Part shown: positions 53,764 to 63,557 of the stretch, piece after piece | How positions within the stretch are numbered: position 1 is the stretch's first letter | Layout: each line of letters starts with the position of its first letter | From: Quadrisphaera sp. INWT6 | GTDB lineage: Bacteria; Actinomycetota; Actinomycetes; Actinomycetales; Quadrisphaeraceae | Direction: 5' to 3' | Assembly (NCBI RefSeq): GCF_015390235.1 | Contig: NZ_VUOH01000002.1 | Coordinates: 620,001 to 684,000, forward strand | DNA length: 64,000 bases | Translations under genes and position numbers: made by a program | The notes under the pieces: generated by a model | The model's input: the letters and a program-made list of their open reading frames with translations, nothing else | Databases searched by the model: none | What the model was told of the DNA's origin: nothing

Positions 53764-54957
53764 TCAGGCGCGCAGCTGCGCCGCCATCGGGCAGCTGAAC
53801 GGGTCGCCGGCGCGCAGCCCCACCTCGTTGAGGTGGCTGATGATCGCGCGGTAGGAGCCGACCAGCGTGGTCTCGGTGTAGGGGATGCCGTGGGTGGCGC
53901 AGAACTCGCGCACCATCGGCTGCACCTTGCGCAGGTTGGGGCGCGGCATGCTCGGGAAGAGGTGGTGCTCGACCTGGCGGTTCAGGCCGCCCATGACGAA
54001 GTCGACGACGACGCCGCCGCTGATGTTGCGCGAGGTGAGCACCTGGCGGCGCAGGAAGTCGAGCTTGGCCCCGCGCTCGATGATCGGCATGCCGACGTGG
54101 TTCGGCGCGAACGCCCCGCCCATGCAGACGCCGAAGACCGCGAGGTGCACGCCGACGAAGGCGGCCGCCTTGCCCGGGCCCATCGTCAGCAGCAGGACGC
54201 CCAGGTAGGTGCTCCAGTGCACCGCGAGGAACACGACGTCGACCCAGCGGCCCTTGACCGGGGAGCGGCGGGCCAGCGCCTTGACGCTGTCGACGTGGAG
54301 GTTGGCGCCCGAGAGCAGCAGCAGCGGGAGGAAGAACCAGCCCTGCTTGCGGGTCACGGCCGCCCACAGGCCGCGGCGGCGCCCCGCCTCCTCGTCGTGG
54401 AAGGCGACGACGAGCGACTCGATGTCGGTGTCCTTGCCCACCTGGTTGGGGGCGGCGTGGTGGCGGGAGTGCTTGTTCATCCACCAGCCGTAGCTGAGGC
54501 CGGCGCACAGGCCGGCGAAGACCCGCGCCGCCCACTCGTTGCGCGCGGACGACTCGAACACCTGGCGGTGCGCGCCGTCGTGCCCCAGGAAGGCGAACTG
54601 GGTGCACAGCACCCCGAGCGCACCCGCCAGCAGCAGCTGCCACCACGAGTCGCCGAGGAGGACGACCCCGGCGACCAGGGCTGCGGCGGCGAGGACGGCG
54701 ATGCTCGTCCGGACCGCGTAGTAGCCGCGGCGGCGGCCGAGGAGCCCGGCCTCCTTGACCTTCTTGGAGAGCTCGGCGTAGGCGCTGACGGCTCGGTCGC
54801 GCTCCCGGACCCGCGGCGCGGCGGGTGCGGGGAGGTCGGTGGCGGCCTGGACGGGCTGAGCGGTGATGACGGCTCCCGCGGTGTCGACGGCCTCACCCAC
54901 GGACGTGGCTGTTGGCCGGGCCCCGCCGGGGGCGGCAGCGCCCGACCAATGTCTCAC
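53764..54957 (-). CDS. Membrane fatty acid desaturase (acyl-CoA/acyl-lipid type)
   Basis: A di-iron desaturase of 397 residues introducing a double bond into fatty acyl chains. It has three histidine boxes: HDGAH (126-130), HSRHH (163-167) and QVEHH near residue 340. The Gln in the third box is the type found in front-end/DesA-like desaturases. Four membrane segments fit the family. The first 50 residues are a low-complexity Ala/Pro/Thr leader; GTG 54900 is an alternative start. Confidence 0.9.
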   Translation of the reverse strand: MRHWSGAAAPGGARPTATSVGEAVDTAGAVITAQPVQAATDLPAPAAPRVRERDRAVSAYAELSKKVKEAGLLGRRRGYYAVRTSIAVLAAAALVAGVVLLGDSWWQLLLAGALGVLCTQFAFLGHDGAHRQVFESSARNEWAARVFAGLCAGLSYGWWMNKHSRHHAAPNQVGKDTDIESLVVAFHDEEAGRRRGLWAAVTRKQGWFFLPLLLLSGANLHVDSVKALARRSPVKGRWVDVVFLAVHWSTYLGVLLLTMGPGKAAAFVGVHLAVFGVCMGGAFAPNHVGMPIIERGAKLDFLRRQVLTSRNISGGVVVDFVMGGLNRQVEHHLFPSMPRPNLRKVQPMVREFCATHGIPYTETTLVGSYRAIISHLNEVGLRAGDPFSCPMAAQLRA

Positions 54958-55018
54958 GCCGACCTGGGCCCGCGCTGAAGACCCGGCGCAGACCTGGTCC
55001 GCACGATGAGACCGGCGA

Positions 55019-56089
<1,071 letters not shown>

Positions 56090-56095
56090 GGCACC

Positions 56096-56101
56096 AGCCT
56101 A
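56096..56101 (-). promoter_or_regulatory. -10 box for tsaD
   Basis: TAGGCT (minus strand 56101-56096) with 6 nt to GTG 56089; no ribosome-binding site between. Confidence 0.55.
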
Positions 56102-56124
56102 GGCAGCGCCCCGGTCAGCCCCGG

Positions 56125-56643
56125 TCAGCCCCCGTCGGCCCTGGTCAGACCCGTCAGCCGGCGGCGCAGCACGAGCGCGTCGACGTCCTCGGGCTGGTAG
56201 TAGCGGCGCCGCACGCCGACGCGCTCGAAGCCGCGAGCGGCGTACAGCGCCTTCGCGGGCTCGTTGTCGGCGCGCACCTCCAGCAGCACCGACGCCGCAC
56301 CGCCGCTCCGGGCGGCGTCGACGAGCGCGTCGAGCAGGAGGCCGCCCAGGCCGCGGCGCTGCGCGCCGGGGGCGACGGCGAGGGTCTGCACGTCGGCGTC
56401 GGGCCCCGCGACGGCGAGGCCCGCGTACCCGAGGAGCGCCTCGGTGGGGGCCCCGCCGCCGCCGTCACGGGCCTCGACGGCCACGAGGTAGGTGCGCCCC
56501 GGCGCCGCCAGCTCCGACCAGAAGAGCTCGGCGCTCCAGGCGCTGGCGCCGAAGAGCTCCGCCTCCACCGGCAGCAGCGCCTCGACGTCCCACCAGCGCA
56601 GCGGCCGGAGCCCCACCACCGCGCCCGCAGCCGCCCCGGTCAC
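56125..56643 (-). CDS. rimI: Ribosomal-protein-S18-alanine N-acetyltransferase RimI-like
   Basis: A GNAT acetyltransferase of 172 residues: LRPLRWWDVEALLPVEAELFG start, the acetyl-CoA motif VQTLAVAPGAQRRGLGGLLLDALV, LEVRADNEPAKALYAARGFERVG and RRRYYQPEDVDAL at the end, as in RimI. GTG 56643 overlaps the tsaB stop by 4 bp. The tsaB-rimI-tsaD order is the usual one; the true target may be S18 or other N-termini. Confidence 0.92.
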   Translation of the reverse strand: MTGAAAGAVVGLRPLRWWDVEALLPVEAELFGASAWSAELFWSELAAPGRTYLVAVEARDGGGGAPTEALLGYAGLAVAGPDADVQTLAVAPGAQRRGLGGLLLDALVDAARSGGAASVLLEVRADNEPAKALYAARGFERVGVRRRYYQPEDVDALVLRRRLTGLTRADGG

Positions 56644-57356
56644 CGGCCCGCGAGCGCCGCGGGGACCACCGCGTCGGGGCGGCGCAGGTACAGGGGCTGG
56701 GGGGCCAGCAGCTCTCCCCCGCGCTCGAGGCGGCGGGCGACGAGGGCGCCCAGCACGCCGGGGTCGGGGTCGGTCGGGAGGGCGGCTCCGTCGGAGGGCG
56801 GCCCGCTGGGTGCGCCGTCGGCCGGGCCGGGGAGCGCCTCGCGGTAGAGCTCGGCGCCGCGGCCGACGGCGGGCAGCCCCTCGGTGGGCACGTCGCCCGG
56901 GGCGGCGACGGCCGGGCCGCCGGTGCGGCGCCAGCCGCTGAGGGGGTCGCTCGCGTCGTCGACGGCGATGCGGGCCCAGTGGACCTCCTTGCGGCGGGCG
57001 TCGGCGGCGACGACGAAGCCACCCGCGAGCGAACCCCGACCGGCGGCCAGGGCGGTGGCGGCGAGCGCGTCGAGGCTGCCGACGCCGTGGACGGGGACGC
57101 CCAGCGCCTCCCCGAGGACCAGGGCGGTGGCCACCCCGACGCGCAGGCCGGTGAACGGGGCGGGGCCGACCCCGACGGCGACGGCCCCGAGCTCGCGGCG
57201 GTCGACGCCCGCGGCGGCGAGCACGGCGCTGATGGCGGGGGCGAGCAGCTCGCCGTGGCGGCGCGGGTCGTGGTGCTGCTCCGCCGCCAGGAGGCGCTCG
57301 CCGTCGAGGAGCGCGGCACCGACGGAGGAGGAGGTGTCCAGGGCCAGGATCAGCAC
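56640..57356 (-). CDS. tsaB: tRNA threonylcarbamoyladenosine biosynthesis protein TsaB
   Basis: A 238-residue partner of TsaD in t6A synthesis. It has ILALDTSSSVGAALLDG, RRHGELLAPAISAVL and VGVGPAPFTGLRVGVATAL. The first ATPase-fold half is well conserved; the second half has an acidic, Pro-rich insertion (about 165-205). GTG 57356 is 6 nt after TAGGCT (57368-57363), again the leaderless layout. Confidence 0.95.
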   Translation of the reverse strand: MLILALDTSSSVGAALLDGERLLAAEQHHDPRRHGELLAPAISAVLAAAGVDRRELGAVAVGVGPAPFTGLRVGVATALVLGEALGVPVHGVGSLDALAATALAAGRGSLAGGFVVAADARRKEVHWARIAVDDASDPLSGWRRTGGPAVAAPGDVPTEGLPAVGRGAELYREALPGPADGAPSGPPSDGAALPTDPDPGVLGALVARRLERGGELLAPQPLYLRRPDAVVPAALAGR

Positions 57357-57362
57357 GGACGG

Positions 57363-57368
57363 AGCCTA
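57363..57368 (-). promoter_or_regulatory. -10 box for tsaB-rimI
   Basis: TAGGCT on the minus strand, 6 nt before GTG 57356. Without it the t6A genes would lack a promoter here, since the marR-efflux pair separates them from tsaE. Confidence 0.6.
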
Positions 57369-57433
57369 GGCGCAGTGGCGCGGGACTCCCCGGGGTGTGC
57401 GCTGCGCCGCTCGGGCGACCCGGCGCGAAGTGC

Positions 57434-57462
57434 TTGCATGCTGCATGCAGTCTCGCTATCTT
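57434..57462 (+). promoter_or_regulatory. marR promoter with palindromic operator
   Basis: TTGCAT (57434-57439), 17 bp, TATCTT (57457-57462). The -35 lies inside TGCATGCTGCATGCA (57435-57449), two GCATGC half-sites, a fitting site for autorepression. Initiation would fall at about 57469-57471, on the GTG. Confidence 0.65.
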
Positions 57463-57470
57463 CCTTGCTT

Positions 57471-58010
57471 GTGACATCCATCGACCACCGCCCGGGTGCG
57501 CCCTCCGCGGCGCACACCCCCGCCGCGGTGGCGCTCGTGGAGGAGTTCTCCTCCCTCATGCGCGTCGTCCACCTCTACAAGGCCCAGTCGACCCAGCGGT
57601 CCGCGCGCGGCCTGCTCTTCCCCATCGGCCACCACGGGCCGCTGCGCACGACGGCGCTGGCCGAGCTCGTGCACACCGACACCTCCACCACCAGCCGGCA
57701 GGTCGCCGAGCTGGTCGCCGAGGGCCTCGTCGAGCGGGAGGTCGACCCCGCCGACCGCCGCGCCTCGCTCGTCGGCCTCACCGCCGCCGGCCGCGCCGCG
57801 ATCGCGGCGATCCGCGCCGAGCGCGCCGACCAGTTCGCCGTCGCCCTCGCGAGCTGGGCTCCCGAGGAGATCTCCACCTTCGCCGCCGACGTGCGGCGCT
57901 TCCACCAGGCGCTCGCCGCCGCGGTGCTCACGCCGTGCGGTGCCCCCGCCGCGCAGAGCAGCTCCCCGAACAGCTCCCCGAACAGCTCCCCGAACAGCCA
58001 GGAGTCCTGA
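57471..58010 (+). CDS. MarR-family transcriptional regulator
   Basis: 179 residues. A winged helix-turn-helix of the MarR type: ARGLLFPIGHHGPLRTTALAELVHTDTSTTSRQVAELVAEGLVEREVDPADRRASLVGLTAAG. GTG 57471 is preferred over ATG 57438, because the ATG lies inside the promoter. The C-terminal tail repeats NSSP, coded by a 12-bp unit in about three copies (57958-57994). The stop shares one base with the efflux-gene ATG. It probably represses itself and the efflux pump until an inhibitor binds. Confidence 0.9.
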   Translation: MTSIDHRPGAPSAAHTPAAVALVEEFSSLMRVVHLYKAQSTQRSARGLLFPIGHHGPLRTTALAELVHTDTSTTSRQVAELVAEGLVEREVDPADRRASLVGLTAAGRAAIAAIRAERADQFAVALASWAPEEISTFAADVRRFHQALAAAVLTPCGAPAAQSSSPNSSPNSSPNSQES

Positions 58011-59755
58011 TGTCCGCCTCCGCCGCCGCGCCCCGCGCGGGCAGCGCCCCCACCGGGGCGTTCACGCACCGCCAGATCATGACGGTCCTGTCCGGCCTCC
58101 TGCTCGGCATGTTCCTCGCCGCGCTCGACCAGACGGTCGTCTCCACGGCCATCCGCACCATCGCGGACGACCTGCAGGGCTACTCGCTGCAGGCGTGGGC
58201 CACCACGGCCTTCCTCATCACCTCGACGATCACCACGCCGCTGTACGGCAAGCTCTCCGACATCTACGGGCGCAAGCCGTTCTACCTCTTCGCCATCGGC
58301 GTCTTCGTGATCGGCTCCGTGGCCTGCGCCTTCGCGTGGTCGATGTACTCGCTGGCCGCGTTCCGCGCCCTCCAGGGCGTCGGCGCCGGCGGCCTCATGA
58401 GCCTCGCGTTCGCGATCCTCGGCGACATCGTGCCGCCGCGGGAGCGCTCCAAGTACCAGGCCTTCTTCATGGCCGTCTTCGGCTCCTCGAGCGTGCTCGG
58501 TCCGGTCATCGGCGGCGTGCTCGCCGGCCAGGACCAGCTGCTCGGCATGGCCGGCTGGCGCTGGATCTTCTTCGTCAACGTGCCCTTCGGCATCGCCGCG
58601 TTCCTCGTCGTGATGCGCGTGCTGCACATCCCGCACGTCCGCCGCGACCACCGCATCGACTGGATGGGCGCCACCGCGCTCGTCGTCGCCCTCGTGCCGA
58701 TGCTGATCGTCGCCGAGCAGGGCCGCGAGTGGGGCTGGGGCTCCACCAGCGCCGTGGTCTGCTACGTCCTCGCGGTGCTCGGCGTGGTCGGGTTCGTCGT
58801 GGCCGAGCGGGTCATGGGCGACGAGGCGCTGCTGCCGCCGCGCATGTTCGGCGAGCGCACCTTCTCGGTCGGCATCACCTCGAGCTTCATCGTCGGCATG
58901 GGCATGTTCGGCGGGATGCTGCTGCTCCCGCAGTACCTGCAGGTGGTCAAGGGCTCCTCGCCCACCGTCGCCGGCCTGCAGACCCTCCCGCTGATGCTCG
59001 GCATCATGAGCGCCGCCGCCGTCTCCGGCCGGATCACCAGCCGCACCGGGCGCTACAAGGTCTTCCCGGTCATCGGCACCGCGGTGCTCGCCGTGGCCCT
59101 GTTCCTGTTCTCCTTCGTGGGCGCCGACACGCCCCTGCTCACGACGATGGCGATCATGCTGCTCTTCGGCATGGGCCTCGGGCTCAACATGCAGTCGGTC
59201 ATCCTGGCCGTGCAGAACGCCGTCAGCCCCCGCGACATGGGCGTGGCCACCTCCTCGGTGACCTTCTTCCGCCAGATGGGCGGCACCCTGGGCGCGGCAG
59301 TCTTCCTGTCGCTGCTGTTCAGCCTCGTGGTGGGCCGCATCGCCACCGCGTTCGGCGAGGCGCAGGGCACCTCGGAGTTCCAGCAGGCCCTCGCGGCGAA
59401 CCCCGACCAGGCCCAGACCCTCGCCGGGGTCACCTCGGGCGGCGGCTCGCTGAACGACACCTCGTTCCTCAACGGCCTCGACGCCGCCCTGGCCCACCCG
59501 TTCCGGGTCGGCTTCTCCTCCGCGATGGACTCGATCTTCCTCATCGCGGCGGGCGTCATGGTCATCGGCTTCCTGGTCACGCTGTTCCTGCCGGAGAAGC
59601 CGCTGCGCACCACGGCCGGCGTCCAGGCGCAGGCCGAGGAGTCGGGCGAGCCCGTCGCCGACGGTGCTGCGGCCGCCGTGGCCGCTGCGGCCCCGACCTC
59701 CACGACCCCCGTGGTCGAGGACGACGACGACCGCCGGGTCGGCGCCTCGCGCTGA
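58010..59755 (+). CDS. DHA2-type multidrug efflux MFS transporter (EmrB/QacA)
   Basis: 581 residues, 14 predicted membrane segments. Motifs are LAALDQTVVSTAIRTIADDL (segment 1, motif D1), LYGKLSDIYGRKPFYL (motif A), RALQGVGAGGLMSLAFAI and GPVIGGVLAG (motif C, the antiporter signature). Starts at ATG 58010 directly on the marR stop, with GGAG upstream. A long polar C-terminus rich in Ala and Asp follows segment 14. A drug or biocide proton antiporter is likely; the substrate is unknown. Confidence 0.92.
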   Translation: MSASAAAPRAGSAPTGAFTHRQIMTVLSGLLLGMFLAALDQTVVSTAIRTIADDLQGYSLQAWATTAFLITSTITTPLYGKLSDIYGRKPFYLFAIGVFVIGSVACAFAWSMYSLAAFRALQGVGAGGLMSLAFAILGDIVPPRERSKYQAFFMAVFGSSSVLGPVIGGVLAGQDQLLGMAGWRWIFFVNVPFGIAAFLVVMRVLHIPHVRRDHRIDWMGATALVVALVPMLIVAEQGREWGWGSTSAVVCYVLAVLGVVGFVVAERVMGDEALLPPRMFGERTFSVGITSSFIVGMGMFGGMLLLPQYLQVVKGSSPTVAGLQTLPLMLGIMSAAAVSGRITSRTGRYKVFPVIGTAVLAVALFLFSFVGADTPLLTTMAIMLLFGMGLGLNMQSVILAVQNAVSPRDMGVATSSVTFFRQMGGTLGAAVFLSLLFSLVVGRIATAFGEAQGTSEFQQALAANPDQAQTLAGVTSGGGSLNDTSFLNGLDAALAHPFRVGFSSAMDSIFLIAAGVMVIGFLVTLFLPEKPLRTTAGVQAQAEESGEPVADGAAAAVAAAAPTSTTPVVEDDDDRRVGASR

Positions 59756-59776
59756 CGCCGCCTCCGGTCACCGCCT

Positions 59777-59837
59777 GGTGATCATGCAGAAGACCCGCAC
59801 ACCGGGCTCCCGGGTGCGGGTCTTCTGCATGATCACC
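59777..59837. terminator. 24-bp perfect inverted repeat between efflux gene and tsaE
   Basis: Arms at 59777-59800 and 59814-59837 are exact 24-bp complements with a 13-nt loop. It lies between two converging stops (21 nt after the efflux stop, 9 nt past the tsaE stop). It contains GATCATGCAGAAGA, AT-richer than the surroundings. Confidence 0.85.
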
Positions 59838-59846
59838 GGGGGTGCC

Positions 59847-60335
59847 TCAGGAGCCGGGCAGCTCCACGCCCTCCCAGCGGGTGCCGACGCCGCGCAGCAC
59901 CGCGCGCCGTCCCTCGCCCTCCTCGGCGGTGGCCGGGCGCTCGAGCTCCACCACCAGGCGGTCGGCCGCCAGCTGCTCCACCAGGCCCGTGCCCCACTCG
60001 ACCACGGTGACCGACTCCTCCAGGGAGGCGTCCAGGTCGAGGTCGTCGACCTCCTCGGCGGACCCCAGGCGGTAGGCGTCGACGTGCACGAGCGCCGGCC
60101 CGCCCACCAGCGAGGGGTGGACGCGCGACAGCACGAACGTCGGCGAGGTCACGGGGCCGCGCACCCCGAGGCCGTCGCCCAGGCCCTGGGTCAGGGTCGT
60201 CTTGCCGGCCCCGAGGTCGCCCACGAGCACCACGAGGTCGCCGGGGCGCAGCAGGGCGGCCAGGGCGCGCCCCAGGTCGTGCATGGCCTCCGCCGTCGGC
60301 ACCGCGAGGGCGCTCGTCCCCACCTGCTGGCTCAC
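59847..60335 (-). CDS. tsaE: tRNA threonylcarbamoyladenosine biosynthesis ATPase TsaE
   Basis: A 162-residue P-loop ATPase of the t6A pathway: VVLVGDLGAGKTTLTQGLGDGLG (Walker A), VTSPTFVLSRVH, VHVDAYRL and VTVVEWG. GTG 60335 overlaps the alr stop by 4 bp. In most actinobacteria tsaB would follow directly; here marR and an efflux gene in opposite orientation intervene. Confidence 0.96.
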   Translation of the reverse strand: MSQQVGTSALAVPTAEAMHDLGRALAALLRPGDLVVLVGDLGAGKTTLTQGLGDGLGVRGPVTSPTFVLSRVHPSLVGGPALVHVDAYRLGSAEEVDDLDLDASLEESVTVVEWGTGLVEQLAADRLVVELERPATAEEGEGRRAVLRGVGTRWEGVELPGS

Positions 60336-61597
60336 CGGCGGTCCTCCTGCTCGTCGTGGTGGTCGTGCTGCTGCTCGGGCTGGTCGGGCTGCTCGGGCTG
60401 GTCGGGGTCGGGCGGGACGCCCGCGGTGCCGGTGTAGCGCCGGGGCAGCCGCCCGGAGACGCGGGCCACCACCTCGTAGCCGATGGTGCCGGCGGCGTGC
60501 GCCCAGTCGTCGGCGGTGGGGCCGCCGAGGGCGCCGTCGCCGAAGAGCTCGACCAGGTCGCCGGGCTGCGCGCGGTCGGCCCCCGGCAGCCCGCCCAGGT
60601 CGACCACGAACTGGTCCATGCACACCCGGCCGGCGACGGTGGTGCGCCCGCCGGCCACCGCGACCGGACCGGCCCCGCTGGCGGCGCGCGGCACGCCGTC
60701 GGCGTACCCCAGCGGCACCAGGCCGAGGCGCGTGGCGGTCGGGGTCGTGTAGGTGTGCCCGTAGGAGACGCCCTGCCCGGCCTCCACGTCCTTGACGAGC
60801 GCGAGGCGGGTCCGCAGGGCCATGGCGGGGCGCAGCCCGAGCTGGGCGGACGTGCCGACGGCCGTGCCAGGGGAGAGGCCGTAGAGCACGATGCCGGGAC
60901 GCACCAGGTCGAGGTGGGTGGCCGGGTCGGTGAGGACGGCGGCGGAGTTGGCCAGGTGGCGCAGCGCGAACCGCGCCCCGAGCCCCTCCGCCACCTCGAC
61001 GGCGCGGGCGAGGGCGAGCCGCTGGCGCTCGACCGAGGGGTCTCCGGGGACGTCCGCGCAGGCCAGGTGCGACCACGCGGCCACCAGCTCCAGGTGGCCC
61101 TCGGCCCGGGCGTCGAGCGCTGAGCGCACGACACCGGGCCAGTCCTCGGCGGTGGCTCCGCCGCGGGCCATGCCGGTGTCGACCTCGAGGTGCACCCGCG
61201 CGCGGGTCCCGGCGCGGCGGGCGGCCGCGGCCAGCTCCCCGACCCCGCCGGCCGACGACGCCGAGAGGTCGACGCCCGCGGCGACGGCCGCGTCGAGGTC
61301 CTGCCCCGGGGCCCACAGCCACGCCAGCACGCGCTCCTGCACCCCGCCGGCGCGCAGGGCCAGCGCCTCGCCGAGCTGGGCGACCCCCAGCCACGTGGCG
61401 CCCCCCGCGAGCGCGGCGCGCGCGGCGGGCAGCAGGCCGTGCCCGTAGGCGTCGGCCTTGACCACGGCCATCACCGCCGCCGGTGCGACGCGCGCGGCGA
61501 TCGCGGCGGTGTTGGCGGCGATCGCGTCGAGGTCGACGACGAGCTCGCCGGTCCAGCGGGGGTCCCACCGCGCGGCGTCGTCGGGCAGGTCGGTCAC
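60332..61597 (-). CDS. alr: Alanine racemase
   Basis: PLP enzyme making D-alanine for peptidoglycan, 421 residues. PLP-lysine motif VMAVVKADAYGHG, VDTGMARGG, the catalytic Tyr region GVSYGHTYTT and GRVCMDQFVVD are present. GTG 61597 gives a 4-bp overlap with nnrD and has GGGGGAG 5 nt upstream; GTG 61603 is the alternative. The last 25 residues are an odd tail of PDQPEQ repeats and His/Asp/Glu (QQHDHHDEQEDRR), possibly metal-binding or simply disordered. Confidence 0.96.
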   Translation of the reverse strand: MTDLPDDAARWDPRWTGELVVDLDAIAANTAAIAARVAPAAVMAVVKADAYGHGLLPAARAALAGGATWLGVAQLGEALALRAGGVQERVLAWLWAPGQDLDAAVAAGVDLSASSAGGVGELAAAARRAGTRARVHLEVDTGMARGGATAEDWPGVVRSALDARAEGHLELVAAWSHLACADVPGDPSVERQRLALARAVEVAEGLGARFALRHLANSAAVLTDPATHLDLVRPGIVLYGLSPGTAVGTSAQLGLRPAMALRTRLALVKDVEAGQGVSYGHTYTTPTATRLGLVPLGYADGVPRAASGAGPVAVAGGRTTVAGRVCMDQFVVDLGGLPGADRAQPGDLVELFGDGALGGPTADDWAHAAGTIGYEVVARVSGRLPRRYTGTAGVPPDPDQPEQPDQPEQQHDHHDEQEDRR

Positions 61598-63159
61598 GGC
61601 CACTCCCCCGTGGTCAGCAGGTGCGCGACGACGCCGGGCACGGCCCGGGAGACCGCCTCGGCGTGCAGCGGGCCCCCGGCGCTCGCCGCGACGGCGGCCC
61701 GGCCGTGGACGGCGGTGGCGAGCGACCCGGCGTCGAGCGGGTCCAGGCCGGCGGCGAGCAGCACGCCCGCCACCCCTGCGAGCACGTCACCGGCTCCGGC
61801 GGTGCCCAGCCAGCCCGGGCCGTCGGTCTGGGCGCGCACCCTCGGGCGTCCGCCCCGCCCGCTCGCCCCGGGGGCGCCGGGCGGCTCGACGACGAGCGTG
61901 GTGGAGCCCTTGAGCAGCACGGTGGCACCGGTCGCCTCCGCGGCGGTGCGGGCGTGGGCGAGGGGGCGGGCCTGCACCGCGGACCGCTCGACCGGAGAGG
62001 TGTCGAGGTCGGTCAGGAGGCGGGCCAGCTCGCCGGCGTGCGGGGTGAGCAGCACCGGGCTGCGGGCCGGGTCGAGCGGCCCGTGCTCGCGGACCCGGGC
62101 CACCAGCGCCGGCAGCGCGCCGGCGTCGAGCAGGCACGGCACGCCGTCGTCGACCGCCGCGCGCAGCACCTCGGCGACGGCGGGGGCCTGCGCGTCGTCG
62201 TCGGGGTCGACGCCGGAGCCGGCTGCCCAGGCCTGCACGCGACCGGCCCCGGGCACCACCTCGGGCAGGTGCTGGCGCACCAGCTCCGTGGGCCGCGGCG
62301 GCCCGGAGTAGCGGACCATCCCCGCGCCGGAGCGCACGGCGGCGCCGGTGCACAGGAGCGCCGCTCCGGTGTAGGTGTCACCGCCGGCGACGACGCCCAG
62401 GACGCCGCGGGAGTACTTGTCGTCGCCCGGGCCGGGCACCGGCCACAGCGCGGCGGCCTGCGCGGCATCGAGCTCGCTGACGGCGGGCTCGCCCAGCGCG
62501 CGGGGGTCGAGGCCGATGTCCACGACCACGAGGCGCCCCGCGGTGGCGCCGGCGGCGGGCGGGAGCAGCAGCGCCGGCTTGGCCGAGCCGAGGGCGACCG
62601 TGAGGTCGGCGTGGACGCACGGCCCGTCGGGCAGCTCCCCGGTCTCGGGGTCGACGCCGCTGGGCAGGTCGACGGAGACGACGAGCGCGCCCGAGGGCAC
62701 CGCGGCGACCAGCGCGGCGGCCCGCTGGTCCAGACCGGGACGGGCCCCGACGCCGAGGAGGCCGTCGACGACGACGTCGGCGCCTTCCAGCGCGCGGCGG
62801 GCGGCGTCCGCGTCGTCGGGGGCGACCACCCGGCCGCCGGCCGCGAGGAGGGCGGCCAGGCCGCCGGCGTGCACCCGGTCCGAGGAGCGCAGGGCGGTGG
62901 TGCTCGCACCGCGCGCGGCCAGCCGCGCCCCGGCGTGCAGGGCGTCGCCGCCGTTGCTGCCGGGGCCGACGAGCAGCACCACCCGTGCGCCGTAGACGCC
63001 CCGCGCGGCACCGGCGCCGCCCCGGCGCAGCTCGCCGGCGACGACGGCCGCGACGCCCGCGGCCGCGCGCGTCATCAGGCGGTCGCTGCCCGCGGCCAGC
63101 TCGGGGTCGGCGGCGTGCTCGGCGCGGCGCACGGCCGCGACGTCGTGGGCGTCGGTCAC
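61594..63159 (-). CDS. nnrD: Bifunctional NAD(P)H-hydrate epimerase/dehydratase
   Basis: Repairs hydrated NAD(P)H, 521 residues. The N-terminal epimerase domain (about 1-215) has [25 protein letters not shown] and [12 protein letters not shown]. The C-terminal ADP/ATP-dependent dehydratase of the ribokinase fold (about 235-515) has [33 protein letters not shown] and [16 protein letters not shown] with the catalytic Asp. GTG 63159 overlaps acpS by 4 bp. Confidence 0.96.
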   Translation of the reverse strand: MTDAHDVAAVRRAEHAADPELAAGSDRLMTRAAAGVAAVVAGELRRGGAGAARGVYGARVVLLVGPGSNGGDALHAGARLAARGASTTALRSSDRVHAGGLAALLAAGGRVVAPDDADAARRALEGADVVVDGLLGVGARPGLDQRAAALVAAVPSGALVVSVDLPSGVDPETGELPDGPCVHADLTVALGSAKPALLLPPAAGATAGRLVVVDIGLDPRALGEPAVSELDAAQAAALWPVPGPGDDKYSRGVLGVVAGGDTYTGAALLCTGAAVRSGAGMVRYSGPPRPTELVRQHLPEVVPGAGRVQAWAAGSGVDPDDDAQAPAVAEVLRAAVDDGVPCLLDAGALPALVARVREHGPLDPARSPVLLTPHAGELARLLTDLDTSPVERSAVQARPLAHARTAAEATGATVLLKGSTTLVVEPPGAPGASGRGGRPRVRAQTDGPGWLGTAGAGDVLAGVAGVLLAAGLDPLDAGSLATAVHGRAAVAASAGGPLHAEAVSRAVPGVVAHLLTTGEWP

Positions 63160-63527
63160 GAGCCGCCAGCCTGCCCCAGGGCCTCGGCGACCACGACCGC
63201 GGAGGCCACCCCCGCGTCGTGCGTGAGGGACACGTGCCAGGAGGTGACCCCCAGCGCCTCGGCGGCGGCCGCGACCGAGCCGGTGACCCGCAGCACGGGG
63301 CGCCCCCCCGGCCCGCGGAGCACCTCGGCGTCGTGCCAGGCCAGGCCCGCGGGGGCCCCGAGGGCCTTGGCGACGGCCTCCTTGGCCGCGAACCTGGCGG
63401 CCAGGGACTCCAGCGGCAGGTCGCGCTCCGCGGCGGTGAACAGCCTCGTCCGCAGCGCCGGGGTGCGCTCCAGGGTGCGCCCGAACCTCTCGACACCGAC
63501 CACGTCGATGCCCAGCCCCACGATCAC
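63156..63527 (-). CDS. acpS: Holo-[acyl-carrier-protein] synthase
   Basis: Attaches phosphopantetheine from CoA to acyl carrier protein, 123 residues. Both Mg2+/CoA motifs are present: [15 protein letters not shown] and [33 protein letters not shown] forms the C-terminal strand-loop. GTG 63527 is the start, 30 bp after glmS. Confidence 0.96.
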   Translation of the reverse strand: MIVGLGIDVVGVERFGRTLERTPALRTRLFTAAERDLPLESLAARFAAKEAVAKALGAPAGLAWHDAEVLRGPGGRPVLRVTGSVAAAAEALGVTSWHVSLTHDAGVASAVVVAEALGQAGGS

Positions 63528-63557
63528 CGGCCGATCATCCCAGGGTCCTCGGCGCGC

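Noticed and set aside
57438-57470. ATG 57438 as the marR start
   Set aside because: It falls inside a well-spaced promoter and a palindromic operator; GTG 57471 fits the MarR fold and a leaderless message.
57958-57994. 12-bp tandem repeat at the marR 3' end as an attachment site
   Set aside because: In-frame coding repeat (NSSP) with no integrase or matching copy elsewhere in the window.
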